A stretch of 20,714 nt of DNA, taken from assembly GCA_964435115.1 (NCBI GenBank), contig CAYSYM010000061.1, positions 1-20,714 of the forward strand, read 5' to 3'. The position numbers and the translations under genes are program-made. Source of the DNA: CAYSYM01 sp964435115 (GTDB lineage Bacteria; Chloroflexota; UBA6077; CF-72). The notes under the pieces are model-generated. The model saw nothing but the letters and a program-made list of their open reading frames with translations, was not told the DNA's origin and ran no database searches. Positions 1-8,145 of this stretch are shown here, piece by piece; the stretch's first letter is position 1; each line of letters starts with the position of its first letter.

Positions 1-590
1 CCGCTGGGCTGCTCCAGGGGCACGGTGAGGAGCTGCACGCCGGCGGCGGCGGCCAGCGCCGCGGCCGGCTCGGCGCGGTCCAGGTTTTCCTGCCCGTCCG
101 AGAGGAGGACCAGCCGCCGCGCCGCGTTCGGCGGCAGCGCGGCGACGCCCGCGCGAATCGCGGCTGCGATGCTGGTGCGCGAGCCGCGGACGTTCGTCGC
201 CGGCTCGAGCCGAGGCGCGCGCTCCTCAGGCGAGAGCGCCCGGTCGACGGTCGCCTCTTCGCCGAACGTGATCACCGCCACCTGGTCCTGGGCGCCCTTG
301 CTGCCGAGCGCTGCGGCGAGCCAGCGCTCCTCCGCCGCGCGCATTCCCGGGCTGATACTGTCGGAGCGATCGAGGAGGACAGCTACACTCAGCTCCTCGG
401 CGCGGAGCTGGACGAGCGGGCTGGCAAGCACGAGCACGAGGAGGGTCGCCACGCCCAGGCGCACCCACAGCGACACCTGGCGCCGCAGGGGCGGCATGTA
501 CGTCCGGCTCGTACGCCACAGCCAGTACACCGCCCCCAGCACGACGGGGAGCAGGAGCAGGAGCCAGGGGCGCTCGACGTCAACGGTCAT
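1..590 (-). CDS. VWA-domain membrane protein, C-terminus cut by window start
   Basis: I read this by reverse-complementing from the ATG at 588-590; 196 codons are visible and the frame is open to the window edge. Two hydrophobic segments lie at about residues 9-25 and 42-60, followed by a von Willebrand factor A fold. The MIDAS metal site is seen as D74-R-S76-D-S78, with further candidate ligands at T139 and D165 (VLLSDGQE). This is the BatA/BatB-like layout: membrane anchor, then an extracytoplasmic metal-dependent protein-binding domain. It is the last visible gene of the MoxR/DUF58/VWA operon and follows another VWA gene after a 90-nt gap filled by a repeat element. VWA proteins next to MoxR usually act as its partners or substrates. 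The full length and any C-terminal domain (often an amidotransferase-like fold in long members) cannot be seen. Confidence 0.85.
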   Translation of the reverse strand, partial: MTVDVERPWLLLLLPVVLGAVYWLWRTSRTYMPPLRRQVSLWVRLGVATLLVLVLASPLVQLRAEELSVAVLLDRSDSISPGMRAAEERWLAAALGSKGAQDQVAVITFGEEATVDRALSPEERAPRLEPATNVRGSRTSIAAAIRAGVAALPPNAARRLVLLSDGQENLDRAEPAAALAAAAGVQLLTVPLEQPS

Positions 591-600
591 GGCTCACACA

Positions 601-676
601 GTGTCGGGTGCCGGGTGATGGGTGAGGTGCGCCCAGCACCCGGTCCCAAGTCCTCAGCCCTCAACACACCCGACAC
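601..676. repeat. Inverted heptad-repeat element filling the gap between two VWA genes
   Basis: The outer arms are a perfect 10-bp inverted repeat, GTGTCGGGTG at 601-610 and CACCCGACAC at 667-676. Both arms continue inward as degenerate 7-nt repeats. The plus strand reads GTGTCGG, GTGCCGG, GTGATGG, GTGAGGT; the minus strand from 676 reads GTGTCGG, GTGTGTT, GAGGGCT, GAGGACT, TGGGACC, GGGTGCT. The shared pattern is G-N-G-N-N-N-N. The element takes up nearly all of the 90-nt intergenic space. It could fold in the operon mRNA as a long imperfect hairpin. Its function is unknown. Confidence 0.7.
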
Positions 677-680
677 CTGG

Positions 681-2543
681 TCATACTTTCCGGTGGAACC
701 AGAACCACTCGAACAGCAGGAGCGGGAGGGCCAGGGCGGCCAGGAGCGCCCACAGCTCGCGCTGGAGGGGCGCCAACTCCGCCGTCGCCATGGCGGAGTT
801 CGCCAGGCCCTGGAGCCGGGGGCGCACGTCGCTCTCCTCGCGGTTGGCCAGGTTGGCCGCGAACAGGTCCTCCTCCACGGTCTGGCCGCCGCCCGGGACG
901 ATCTGCTGGACGCGGTAGACACCCGGGAGGTCGGTCGCCGCGTAGGTGAGCGACTTCGCGTCCACCTGGATCTCCGCGCTGCGCTCCGCGGGGCCGGTCA
1001 CCCGCACCCGCTCGACCTGGGGCAACGGGGCGATCACCTGCGGCTCCCCGGTCCGGATCGCGGCGGACTGGACCACGCCCGGCGGCGAGAGGTAGCCGAG
1101 CAGGTTCGACATGAGGATCGGGAACGCGGGGGCGAGGGGCAGGCTCGACTGGCGCAGGTCGAAGGGGAGGATGGCGATCCGGCGGTCGCCATCCTGGCCG
1201 GCCACAAGGAGGGGTGTCCCGTCGGTCGCGGCGATGAGCGGCCTTGCCCAGCGCGCGGGTTCGAGCTTGCGCGCGCGCGTGATGCCGAGGTCGCCGATGT
1301 CCACGTACGCGAGGAGCGGGTCGTCGCGCTCCCAGCCACCCACCCTGGGGCGCCGCACCTCGCCGCTCGTGCGGATGGGGCCGCGGTCCGGCGGGTTGAT
1401 CACCAGCAGGTTGCCCCGTGGCAGCAGCGGCGGCAGGTAGTCGTCGAACACCACCACGTCGAAGCGGTCGGCCTCGACCGCCAGGTAGCGGCGCGCGGGG
1501 ATGCGGTACAGCTCGACGCTGGGGAGCAACGAGAGCACGCGCTCGAGGAAGGGGTTGCCGGGGCTCACCAGCAGCACCTGGGCTGGCTTGCGCTGGAGTA
1601 GGACGGCGTAGCCGTCGTCGTCCAGGGGAAGCGCGTCCGGGCCGGTGGTGCGGGTGAGGCTCACGCTAGCGGCCCGCCCGCCCGAGGGCACGTCTTCGAA
1701 CACCTGCTCCACCACGCCGTTCGGCGCCAGGTCGACGGGCCGCTCCTCGGTGGTCTGGCCGTCGACCACGAGGGCCAGTGTGGCGCGAGCGGCGGTGGTG
1801 GAGAAGTTCTCCACGCGCGTGAAGAGTTGCTGCCGCCGGTTGTCACGCGGGTCGGGGCGGGTGGTGATCGTGGTGACCGCCAGGTTGCCCGTGTCTGGTC
1901 GCGCGACCGGCTGCACGCTCACGAAGCCCATGTCCTCCGGCAGGTCGGGCGGCAGCGAGAAGGCGCCGTCGGTGTAGACGTAGATGCGACGAGCGGCCGG
2001 GTCACCGCCGAGCGAGCGCGCCAGCAGGAGCGCCTCACGCATGTCGACGCTGGCGCCTGAGGGCTGCGCCGCGTCGAGCGCCCGCTCCGCCTGCCGCCGA
2101 TCCGCGGTGGCGGCCACCAGCACCTGCGGCTGGGCCGCGGCCAGGATGACCGTGGCCACGGAATTCTCGGGCAGGTCGGCCAGGGTCTGGCGGGCGGCGT
2201 CGACGGCGCGGGCAAACCGCGCGGGCTGGACGTCGGTCGCCTGCATGCTGGCCGAGCCGTCGACCAACAGGACTGCGTGCACCGGTTGCGCCCCTACCTG
2301 TGCCAGGAACGGGCGCGCCAGCGCGGCCGCGAGCAGGCCGAGCGCGACGACCTGCAGCACCAGCAGGACATTCCAGCGCAGGCGCTGCAGGGGCTCGTGC
2401 GCGGCGAGGTCGCGGATGAGGTCGTCCCAGAGGAAGGTGGAGGAGACCTCCTCGTCCCGGCGACGCACCTTCAGCAGGTAGAAGACCACCACGACCGGGA
2501 TGGTCAGGCCGAGGGCGAGACCGAGCGGGGCCAGCAGGCTCAT
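681..2543 (-). CDS. BatA-like VWA membrane protein (620 aa)
   Basis: The N-terminus matches the BatA / aerotolerance-regulator N-terminal domain: a membrane helix at about residues 8-25, a charged stretch with the family-like STFLWDDLIRDL segment, and a second helix at about 58-77. A VWA domain follows with a complete MIDAS, D95-G-S97-A-S99. After a beta-rich middle region, a last helix lies at about 597-615 with a short basic cytoplasmic tail (FHRKV). The middle therefore faces the outside of the membrane. The ATG at 2541-2543 lies 7 nt after the stop of the DUF58 gene, so the two are in one operon. The known role of such proteins is as VWA partners of MoxR ATPases. The specific function here is not known. 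At 620 aa it is much longer than a minimal BatA. Confidence 0.88.
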   Translation of the reverse strand: MSLLAPLGLALGLTIPVVVVFYLLKVRRRDEEVSSTFLWDDLIRDLAAHEPLQRLRWNVLLVLQVVALGLLAAALARPFLAQVGAQPVHAVLLVDGSASMQATDVQPARFARAVDAARQTLADLPENSVATVILAAAQPQVLVAATADRRQAERALDAAQPSGASVDMREALLLARSLGGDPAARRIYVYTDGAFSLPPDLPEDMGFVSVQPVARPDTGNLAVTTITTRPDPRDNRRQQLFTRVENFSTTAARATLALVVDGQTTEERPVDLAPNGVVEQVFEDVPSGGRAASVSLTRTTGPDALPLDDDGYAVLLQRKPAQVLLVSPGNPFLERVLSLLPSVELYRIPARRYLAVEADRFDVVVFDDYLPPLLPRGNLLVINPPDRGPIRTSGEVRRPRVGGWERDDPLLAYVDIGDLGITRARKLEPARWARPLIAATDGTPLLVAGQDGDRRIAILPFDLRQSSLPLAPAFPILMSNLLGYLSPPGVVQSAAIRTGEPQVIAPLPQVERVRVTGPAERSAEIQVDAKSLTYAATDLPGVYRVQQIVPGGGQTVEEDLFAANLANREESDVRPRLQGLANSAMATAELAPLQRELWALLAALALPLLLFEWFWFHRKV

Positions 2544-2550
2544 GCGCGGC

Positions 2551-3462
2551 TCACTTCACGACGCCTCGGTGCCGCAGGGTATGGAACAGGAGCGTCTCCA
2601 CCGGCACGGCCGTGTCGACGGGGACGTAGGTGACGCCGTAGCGCTGGCACGTCGTCTGGATGTCCCCCTGCCACTCCGCCAGGCGCTGGACATAACGTGC
2701 GAGCGCGTCGGTGTTCAGCGTGAGTGGCACGCTGGCGCCGGTCTCGCGATCGACCAGGCGGACATCTCCGCCCAGTGCGGGCCGAAGCTCCTGGGGCGCG
2801 AGCGTGTGCAGGACCACGACGTCCCCGGAGCGGCCGGCCAGTCGCCTGATGCCGTGCTCCCAGGCGGGCGACAGGAGATCCGACACGAGGATGGTCAGGC
2901 CCGACCGTCTGGCGCCGAGGGACGCCAGGGCCAGGTCCAGGTCTGGGCCGACGGGCCGGGCGAACGGGAGGGCGAGTGGAGTCTCCGTCTGCGCCGGCTT
3001 GAGCGCCTCGAGGAACGCCAGCAGTGGGCCGGTGCGGCCGCGGCCCCAGGCCGGGCCGAACGACGCGACGGTGGCGTTCAGCGGCCAGACGAAGAGGCGG
3101 TTGGCCGAGCTCAGGGCGACGTAGCCGAGGCTGGCGACGAGCCGGCGGGCGCACGCCAGCTTGTTCGGGTCGCCCCAGTCCATGCTGCGGCTGGCGTCGA
3201 CGACCAGGTGGAGGTTGAGGATCTCCTCCTCCTCGTACTCCCGCACGAATAGTGCATCCGTGCGGGCGTACACGTTCCAATCCACGCGGGTGGGGTCGTC
3301 GCCGTGGACGTAGTGGCGGTAGTCGGCGAACTCCAGGCTGGCCCCCTTGCGCAGCGAACGGCGGTCGCCCTGGCCCTGGCCGGCCAGGCGGCGGCGCGTC
3401 ACGAGGGTCAGGCGCTCGAGGCGGCGGGCGAGCGTCGCGTCGAGCAGGGTGGCGGGCGTCAC
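2551..3462 (-). CDS. DUF58 family protein
   Basis: The 303-aa protein carries the DUF58 hallmark at residues 39-68: KGASLEF, DYRHY, GDDPTRVDWNVYART. A degenerate VWA-like fold follows, with D89-A-S91-R-S93-M. No membrane helix is evident, so it is probably cytoplasmic or peripheral. The start is GTG at 3460-3462, overlapping the MoxR stop as GTGA, a layout that favours translational coupling. DUF58 proteins nearly always sit beside MoxR ATPases and are thought to act with them; the biochemical activity is not established. Family assignment is secure. Confidence 0.93.
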   Translation of the reverse strand: MTPATLLDATLARRLERLTLVTRRRLAGQGQGDRRSLRKGASLEFADYRHYVHGDDPTRVDWNVYARTDALFVREYEEEEILNLHLVVDASRSMDWGDPNKLACARRLVASLGYVALSSANRLFVWPLNATVASFGPAWGRGRTGPLLAFLEALKPAQTETPLALPFARPVGPDLDLALASLGARRSGLTILVSDLLSPAWEHGIRRLAGRSGDVVVLHTLAPQELRPALGGDVRLVDRETGASVPLTLNTDALARYVQRLAEWQGDIQTTCQRYGVTYVPVDTAVPVETLLFHTLRHRGVVK

Positions 3463-4481
3463 TCCTCAGGCGTGGTGCTGACGACGTCGTAGACGAGCTT
3501 GTCGGTGGTGAAGCCTTCTGCTTCGGCTTCGAAGCCCAGGATCACGCGGTGCCGCAGCGCCGCGGGGGCGACCGCTCGGACATCCTCGAACGCCACGTTG
3601 TAGCGGCCTTCCAGGAGCGCGCGGACCTTGCCGCCCAGCACCATCGCCTGGAGACCGCGCGGGCTGGAGCCGTAGCGGACAAAGCGCCGCACGTCGGGCG
3701 GCGTGTCGGGCGTCTCCGGGTTGGTGCGGCGGACGATGCGGACCGCGTAGCGGAGCACCGGCTCGGCGATCGGCACGTCGCGGGCGAAACGCATCAGCTC
3801 CAGGAGGGTGGGTCCATCGGCCACCTGGCTCGGCTGCGGCATGGCCGCGCCGGTGGTGAGCTGGGCGATCTGCAGCAGGTCGTCCTCGCCCGGGTAGGGC
3901 ACCGTGAGCTTGAAGAGGAAGCGGTCAAGCTGCGCCTCCGGCAGGGGGTAGGTCCCCTCCATCTCGATCGGGTTCTGGGTGGCCAGGACGAAGAACGGCT
4001 CGGGCAGTGTGTGGGTGGTCCGGCCGGCGGTGACACGGCGCTCCTGCATCGCCTCCAATAGGGCCGACTGCGTCTTCGGCGTGGCCCGGTTCACCTCGTC
4101 GGCGAGCACTAGGTTGGCGAAGAGGGGCCCCGGCTCGAACTGGAACGTGCGGCCGCCCTCGGCCGTATCGCGCAGGATGCTCGTGCCGGTGATGTCAGCG
4201 GGCATCAGGTCGGGCGTGAACTGGACCCGGCTGAAGGTCAGCTCCAGCGTCTCGCCCAGCGTCCGGACGAGTAGCGTCTTGCCAAGGCCAGGGACGCCCT
4301 CCAGCAAGGCGTGCCCGCCCGCGAGCAGGCAGGTGAGGACGCCACGCACGACCTCCGGTTGGCCGATGACCACCCGCCCCACCTCCGTCTCGATGGCCCG
4401 GGCGATCTCGATGAAGCGGTACGGCGTGGTCCCGGCGGCCGGGGCGCTACTGACTGACACGTTGGCGGGAAGGATCGCCAT
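3459..4481 (-). CDS. MoxR-family AAA+ ATPase
   Basis: This 340-aa protein has a Walker A at residues 62-69 (GVPGLGKT), a Walker B at about 124-129 (LVLADE) followed by VNRATPKTQSALLEAMQE, a sensor-1 Asn in ATQNP (167-171), and the MoxR-typical EGTYPLPEAQLDRF. The length is normal for MoxR/RavA-type ATPases. These act as chaperone-like remodelers, often inserting metals or maturing partners that contain VWA domains. A strong Shine-Dalgarno, AGGAGG at 4486-4491, lies 4 nt from the ATG. The leader upstream is made of a heptad repeat tract. Downstream DUF58 and two VWA genes complete the usual MoxR module. Confidence 0.96.
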   Translation of the reverse strand: MAILPANVSVSSAPAAGTTPYRFIEIARAIETEVGRVVIGQPEVVRGVLTCLLAGGHALLEGVPGLGKTLLVRTLGETLELTFSRVQFTPDLMPADITGTSILRDTAEGGRTFQFEPGPLFANLVLADEVNRATPKTQSALLEAMQERRVTAGRTTHTLPEPFFVLATQNPIEMEGTYPLPEAQLDRFLFKLTVPYPGEDDLLQIAQLTTGAAMPQPSQVADGPTLLELMRFARDVPIAEPVLRYAVRIVRRTNPETPDTPPDVRRFVRYGSSPRGLQAMVLGGKVRALLEGRYNVAFEDVRAVAPAALRHRVILGFEAEAEGFTTDKLVYDVVSTTPEE

Positions 4482-4490
4482 GCAACCTCC

Positions 4491-4525
4491 TAAGCCCGGT
4501 CCTCACCACTCATCACTCGTCACTC
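4491..4525 (-). repeat. Direct heptad-repeat tract upstream of moxR
   Basis: On the minus strand, five consecutive 7-nt units read GAGTGAC, GAGTGAT, GAGTGGT, GAGGACC, GGGCTTA. They follow the same G-N-G-N-N-N-N pattern as the element at 601-676. The tract starts inside the stop codon of the upstream gene and ends against the moxR Shine-Dalgarno, so it is the whole intergenic region. Confidence 0.65.
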
Positions 4526-6212
4526 ACTTCTGGTCCAGCCCGCTGAAGTAGTCCTTCACGAGGTCGCGCAGGCCGAGCGGGATGCTGCTGGTGTCGCCGC
4601 CGCTCTGCGTGGATCCGCGGGCGAAGCTCGGGCGCACCTGCTCTTCGCCGGACCGGACGTCGGCCTGTCCGGCCTCGCCGAGGTACGGGTTGCTCGTCGT
4701 CTCGTCGGGACGGAACGCGCCACTGGTGTCCTGCTCCGCCCGGGTGATGGTGTCCAGCTCCGAGACACCCGGCCCGGTCCGGTTGAGCGTGCCGGTCCCG
4801 TAGCCACTCCCCCCGGGCTGGCCTTGGCCGGGCTCCCCCCCGTCCTGGGAGCCGCCGGCCGGGTCGCCCGACCCGCCCGACTCGCCTTGCTCGGCCTGGC
4901 CGTCCTGGGCGCCGCTCTGCTCCGCGCCGCTCGCGCCGGGCGGCTGACTCGGGCTGCGCTGGCCGGCCGACGAGCGTCCGCTCGACGCGCCGGAGCGGCT
5001 CTGGCCGCGGCCGAGCGCGCGTTCCAGCGCATTACGGCTCGCCTCGAGCTGGTTCTGCGCCCGCTGGCGTTCGGCGGCGCCGGCGGCGCTGTTCGCCAGC
5101 TCGTCGAGGGTGCCGGCGGCGGACTGATCCTCCTGGGCCGCGCCCTGGCGCCCGCCGCCGGCGCCCTGCTCTGCGCCAGCGGCCCCCGGCTCAGCGCCCG
5201 CGCTGCCCTGCAGCGCGTCGGCGGCCTGGCCGAGCTGGCTGGCGAGCGCGGGCGAGGCCCGCCCGGCGCGGTTTGCCGCGTCGCGCAGCGTCCGCGCCAC
5301 GCGCGCGCGCTCCTGGCCGTCCATCTGCTCCGTGCGCTGCGCCAGGTCGCGGGACGCCCGCGCCACCTCGCGCAGGTCGCCGGTGTTGATGGCGGAGGCA
5401 AGCTGGCTGGTGCTCGGGTCGGCGGCCAGGGCGCTGGCGATCGCGGCGAGCGCGGCGGCCAGCTCGTCGTCGCCCGCGCTCAGCTCGCGCAGCCGCTGCT
5501 CCAGGTCCTCCAGGGCGCCCAGCGCTGCCTCCGGCTCGTTGCTCCGCGCGTCGACCGTGCGAGCTCCCCGACGCAACAGGTCGCGCAGCTGCTGCAGGTC
5601 GGCCGTGTCTTCGGCCTGGAGGCTCTCGGCGAGCCGCTCGACGCGCTGCGCCTGCTCGCGGGCGACGGCGATGGCCGGGTTGGCCGCGCGCGCGCGCACG
5701 AGCCAGGGATTGGGGGCGAAGGCCACCATCGCCGCCAGCGCAGCCACGCCCACCGCGGCGACCAGCTCGACCCGCGGGGCACGCAGCGGGAACGTCTCCA
5801 GCGCGTCCAGGCGCCGCAGGTGCTCCACCGCATCCCGCATCTGGGCGAGCGCGAGCGGGTGCTCGGCGCCGCGCGTGCCCAGCTCGAGCGCCGTGACCGA
5901 GCGCTCCTGCAGCCCGGCCGCGCGGTCGACCCGTCGGGCGAGCTCGGGTGGGCCGCGGCGTGGCACGAGAGTGGCGAGGCCCGCGAGCGCGGCGCCGGCC
6001 AGGGGGGCGAAGACGAGCAGCGCCAGCGGCAGCGCGCTCACCGCTTCGCGCGTCCAGGCCCAGGCAGTGAGGCCGAGGTCGAGCAGCAGGCCGGCGAGGA
6101 GGCCGCGGGCCGCCCACGTGGCGAGACGCTGCAGGACGAGCGCGCGCCCCAGCGAGCCGAGCTGCTCGCGAAGCTCGGCGTGGTAGGAGGCGGCGGGGGC
6201 GAAGGAGCTCAC
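4524..6212 (-). CDS. Membrane-anchored coiled-coil / low-complexity protein of the MoxR operon
   Basis: The predicted 562-aa protein has hydrophobic helices at about residues 33-53, 60-83 and 149-167, then a long Ala/Glu/Arg-rich helical region (about 175-345, likely coiled coil). A Gly/Ser/Gln-rich disordered stretch follows (about 345-500), then a conserved-looking end with IPLGLRDLVKDYF. The segment ELARRVDRAAGLQERSVTALE after helix 2 resembles the DUF4175-like proteins found beside MoxR operons; I treat that as a family resemblance only. The start chosen is GTG at 6210-6212, which overlaps the permease stop as GTGA. An upstream in-frame ATG exists but would add 44 Arg/Pro-rich residues overlapping the permease gene. 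Its role is unknown; it may be a scaffold between the ABC exporter and the MoxR/VWA part. Confidence 0.8.
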   Translation of the reverse strand: MSSFAPAASYHAELREQLGSLGRALVLQRLATWAARGLLAGLLLDLGLTAWAWTREAVSALPLALLVFAPLAGAALAGLATLVPRRGPPELARRVDRAAGLQERSVTALELGTRGAEHPLALAQMRDAVEHLRRLDALETFPLRAPRVELVAAVGVAALAAMVAFAPNPWLVRARAANPAIAVAREQAQRVERLAESLQAEDTADLQQLRDLLRRGARTVDARSNEPEAALGALEDLEQRLRELSAGDDELAAALAAIASALAADPSTSQLASAINTGDLREVARASRDLAQRTEQMDGQERARVARTLRDAANRAGRASPALASQLGQAADALQGSAGAEPGAAGAEQGAGGGRQGAAQEDQSAAGTLDELANSAAGAAERQRAQNQLEASRNALERALGRGQSRSGASSGRSSAGQRSPSQPPGASGAEQSGAQDGQAEQGESGGSGDPAGGSQDGGEPGQGQPGGSGYGTGTLNRTGPGVSELDTITRAEQDTSGAFRPDETTSNPYLGEAGQADVRSGEEQVRPSFARGSTQSGGDTSSIPLGLRDLVKDYFSGLDQK

Positions 6213-7120
6213 CGCGAACGACGGGCCCTCAGCGGGTGGCAGGGATCGATGGCGACCGAGGCCGCGACGATGAAGATGGCGCTCAGGACAGTCCAGAGGG
6301 CGCTCGAGATCGCCCAGGCCGGGATGAGCAGGCCGGGGATCCACGTCGAGGGGTGGAGCATCAAGCCCCAGCGGAGGGCGCCGGGCGCCTGGCGGGCGAA
6401 GGACTCCGTGGCGTTCCCGCCCGCGGACAGGAAGGCGAGGAACGGGTTGAGCCAGAGGATCGGCCGGAGGCTATCCGTGCCGGCCAGCGCCGCCGCCCCG
6501 AAGGTCAGGCCGAGCGTGCCGAACAGGAGGAGCAGCGCGACCCCCTGCGCGAAGACGGCCGCCGGCAGGGCACGCTGGAAGAGCGCTCCGAACAGCACGC
6601 CGAGGGTGGAGAAGAGCAGCGTGGCGGCCAGGAGGACCGTGGCGAAGGCGAGGAGCTGGTCGAGCGGGACCCCGCCAAACGACCACGCCGGGGCGAAGAG
6701 CGGCAGGCCGACGGCGAGGACGAGGAGACTGAAGGCCAGCGCGGCGAGCACCTTCCCCAGCACGATCCACGCCGCGCCCGGGCCCTGGAGCAGGAGGAGG
6801 TCCATCGTCCCTCGCTCGCGCTCGCCGGCGAAGGCGGAGGCCGCCACGGTCGGTGCGACGACCCCGGCGGCCAGCAAGAGGCTCAACCCCACGGCGCCGA
6901 AGAGGAAGAGCGCCCGGTAGGTGACGAGGATGTTCCCGCCCGTCGTCGCGGTGGTGGAGAAGAGCGCCGGGGCGGCGCTCGCGTCGGGCGCCAGGATCAG
7001 CAGCCCGAACACGAACACGAGCACGGAGGTCAGCACCACCAGCGCGCTGAAGGCGGCGAACGTCAGCCGCCCGCGCAGCCAGGTCTGGAACTCCTTGACG
7101 ACGAGGGCGGGCAGGATCAC
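6209..7120 (-). CDS. ABC-2 type transporter permease
   Basis: The 303-aa integral membrane protein has about six hydrophobic segments (roughly residues 20-44, 70-96, 120-143, 155-180, 187-212, 265-292). It carries the ABC-2 family coupling motif FAGERERGTMDLLLLQ at 98-112. The start is GTG at 7118-7120, overlapping the ATPase stop as GTGA; the longer frame upstream is a shadow of the ATPase gene. With the preceding ATPase it forms an ABC exporter of the GldF/NatB/ABC-2 kind. The substrate cannot be told. In other bacteria, ABC-2 transporters sit with large extracytoplasmic proteins and MoxR/VWA genes, which suggests an envelope-related load. Confidence 0.9.
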   Translation of the reverse strand: MILPALVVKEFQTWLRGRLTFAAFSALVVLTSVLVFVFGLLILAPDASAAPALFSTTATTGGNILVTYRALFLFGAVGLSLLLAAGVVAPTVAASAFAGERERGTMDLLLLQGPGAAWIVLGKVLAALAFSLLVLAVGLPLFAPAWSFGGVPLDQLLAFATVLLAATLLFSTLGVLFGALFQRALPAAVFAQGVALLLLFGTLGLTFGAAALAGTDSLRPILWLNPFLAFLSAGGNATESFARQAPGALRWGLMLHPSTWIPGLLIPAWAISSALWTVLSAIFIVAASVAIDPCHPLRARRSR

Positions 7121-8145
7121 GCCGCACCCCCACCGGCCACACCCGACGCCACAAACTGGTTGGCGATCGCCGTGGCGGGCGAGCGCCGCTCCACGCCGAA
7201 GTGGGCGACGGCGCAACCCGCGCGCACGAGCTGCGGCACCAGGCTCGCCAGCGCCTCGCGGTCGCCGGCAAAGAGCAGCCACAGCGTCTGGCCATCGTCG
7301 TCCACCTCCAGCTCCGGCACGTCGCGCCGCTGGCGTAGGAGCGCCAGCGCGGCCTCGAGCCCTTCGAGCAGCTCGACGCGGACGCGCAGCGCGTCTCCTC
7401 GCTCCGGTGCGGCCAGCCGGGCGGCGTCCAGCTCGCTCCCCCGCCAGGCGAGCGCGCCGTCCCGCAGCACGCCCATCTCGTCGCACACGTCCAGCAGGTC
7501 CTCGGGGCGGGTCGCCGAGAGGACGAGCGTGTTCTCCATGCGCCGCAGCTCGCGCAGCACCTCGATCTGCTCCAGGCGCGCGTAGCCGTCCAGCCCACGC
7601 AGCGGGTCGTCGAGCAGAAGCACGCGCGGCTCGTGGACGAGGGCGCTGGCCAGCGCGAGCCGCCGCCGCTGGCCCGGCGACAGCGTGGACACGTCGCCGC
7701 GGCGGTGCGTTTCGAGCCCGACGACCTGGAGCAGCGTGTCGACGGTCACGGCGCGAAGCTGGCTGCCCAGCCCGCGCGCGCGGCCGACGAAGTGGAGGAA
7801 CTGCTCGGCGGTGATGCCGTCGTAGAGGAGCGGCTCCTCGGGCACGTAGCCGATCGTCTGGCGGACGGCGCGGGCCGCACGCACGGTGTCCTGGCCGAGG
7901 ATGCGGGCGCGGCCGTGCGTCGGGCGATCCAGGCCGGCCACCAGCCGCAGCAGCGTGCTCTTGCCGGCGCCGTTGGCACCGGCGATGCCGAAGGCCGTCC
8001 CCGGCGGTACCGAGAACGAGACGTCGGCGAGCACGGCGCGCGGGCCGAAGTGGCGCGCCAGGTGCTCGGCGACGATCGCGGGCTCCTCGGCTGGTCGCGC
8101 GTCCTGCGGCCGCGCCCCGGGCAGGTGGTCGAGGACCTGGCTCAC
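7117..8145 (-). CDS. ABC transporter ATPase with altered catalytic residues
   Basis: The 342-aa nucleotide-binding subunit has Walker A at 56-63 (GANGAGKS), a signature at 155-159 (LSPGQ), Walker B at 175-181 (VLLLDDP) and a D-loop GLD at 184-186. Two residues are unusual. The catalytic Glu after Walker B is Asp180. The H-loop His is replaced, with LSATRPEDLL (T212) where families usually have a Ser-Xaa-His. The C-terminal ~110 residues form an extra domain, as in the CcmA/NatA-like exporters. The start is GTG at 8143-8145, overlapping the stop of the upstream gene as GTGA. It pairs with the permease directly downstream. It probably hydrolyses ATP slowly or is regulated; that is inference. 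Confidence 0.92.
   Translation of the reverse strand: MSQVLDHLPGARPQDARPAEEPAIVAEHLARHFGPRAVLADVSFSVPPGTAFGIAGANGAGKSTLLRLVAGLDRPTHGRARILGQDTVRAARAVRQTIGYVPEEPLLYDGITAEQFLHFVGRARGLGSQLRAVTVDTLLQVVGLETHRRGDVSTLSPGQRRRLALASALVHEPRVLLLDDPLRGLDGYARLEQIEVLRELRRMENTLVLSATRPEDLLDVCDEMGVLRDGALAWRGSELDAARLAAPERGDALRVRVELLEGLEAALALLRQRRDVPELEVDDDGQTLWLLFAGDREALASLVPQLVRAGCAVAHFGVERRSPATAIANQFVASGVAGGGAA

Noticed and set aside
615..1601. 328-codon plus-strand open frame
   Set aside because: Antisense to the BatA-like gene; its start lies inside the heptad repeat element and no domain is recognisable.
6213..6344. N-terminal extension of the coiled-coil protein to an upstream ATG
   Set aside because: The 44 extra residues are Arg/His/Pro-rich and lie over the permease C-terminus; the GTGA overlap gives a better start.
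4824..6920. 698-codon plus-strand open frame
   Set aside because: Antisense to the coiled-coil protein and the ABC permease; composition follows their codon bias and no domain is seen.
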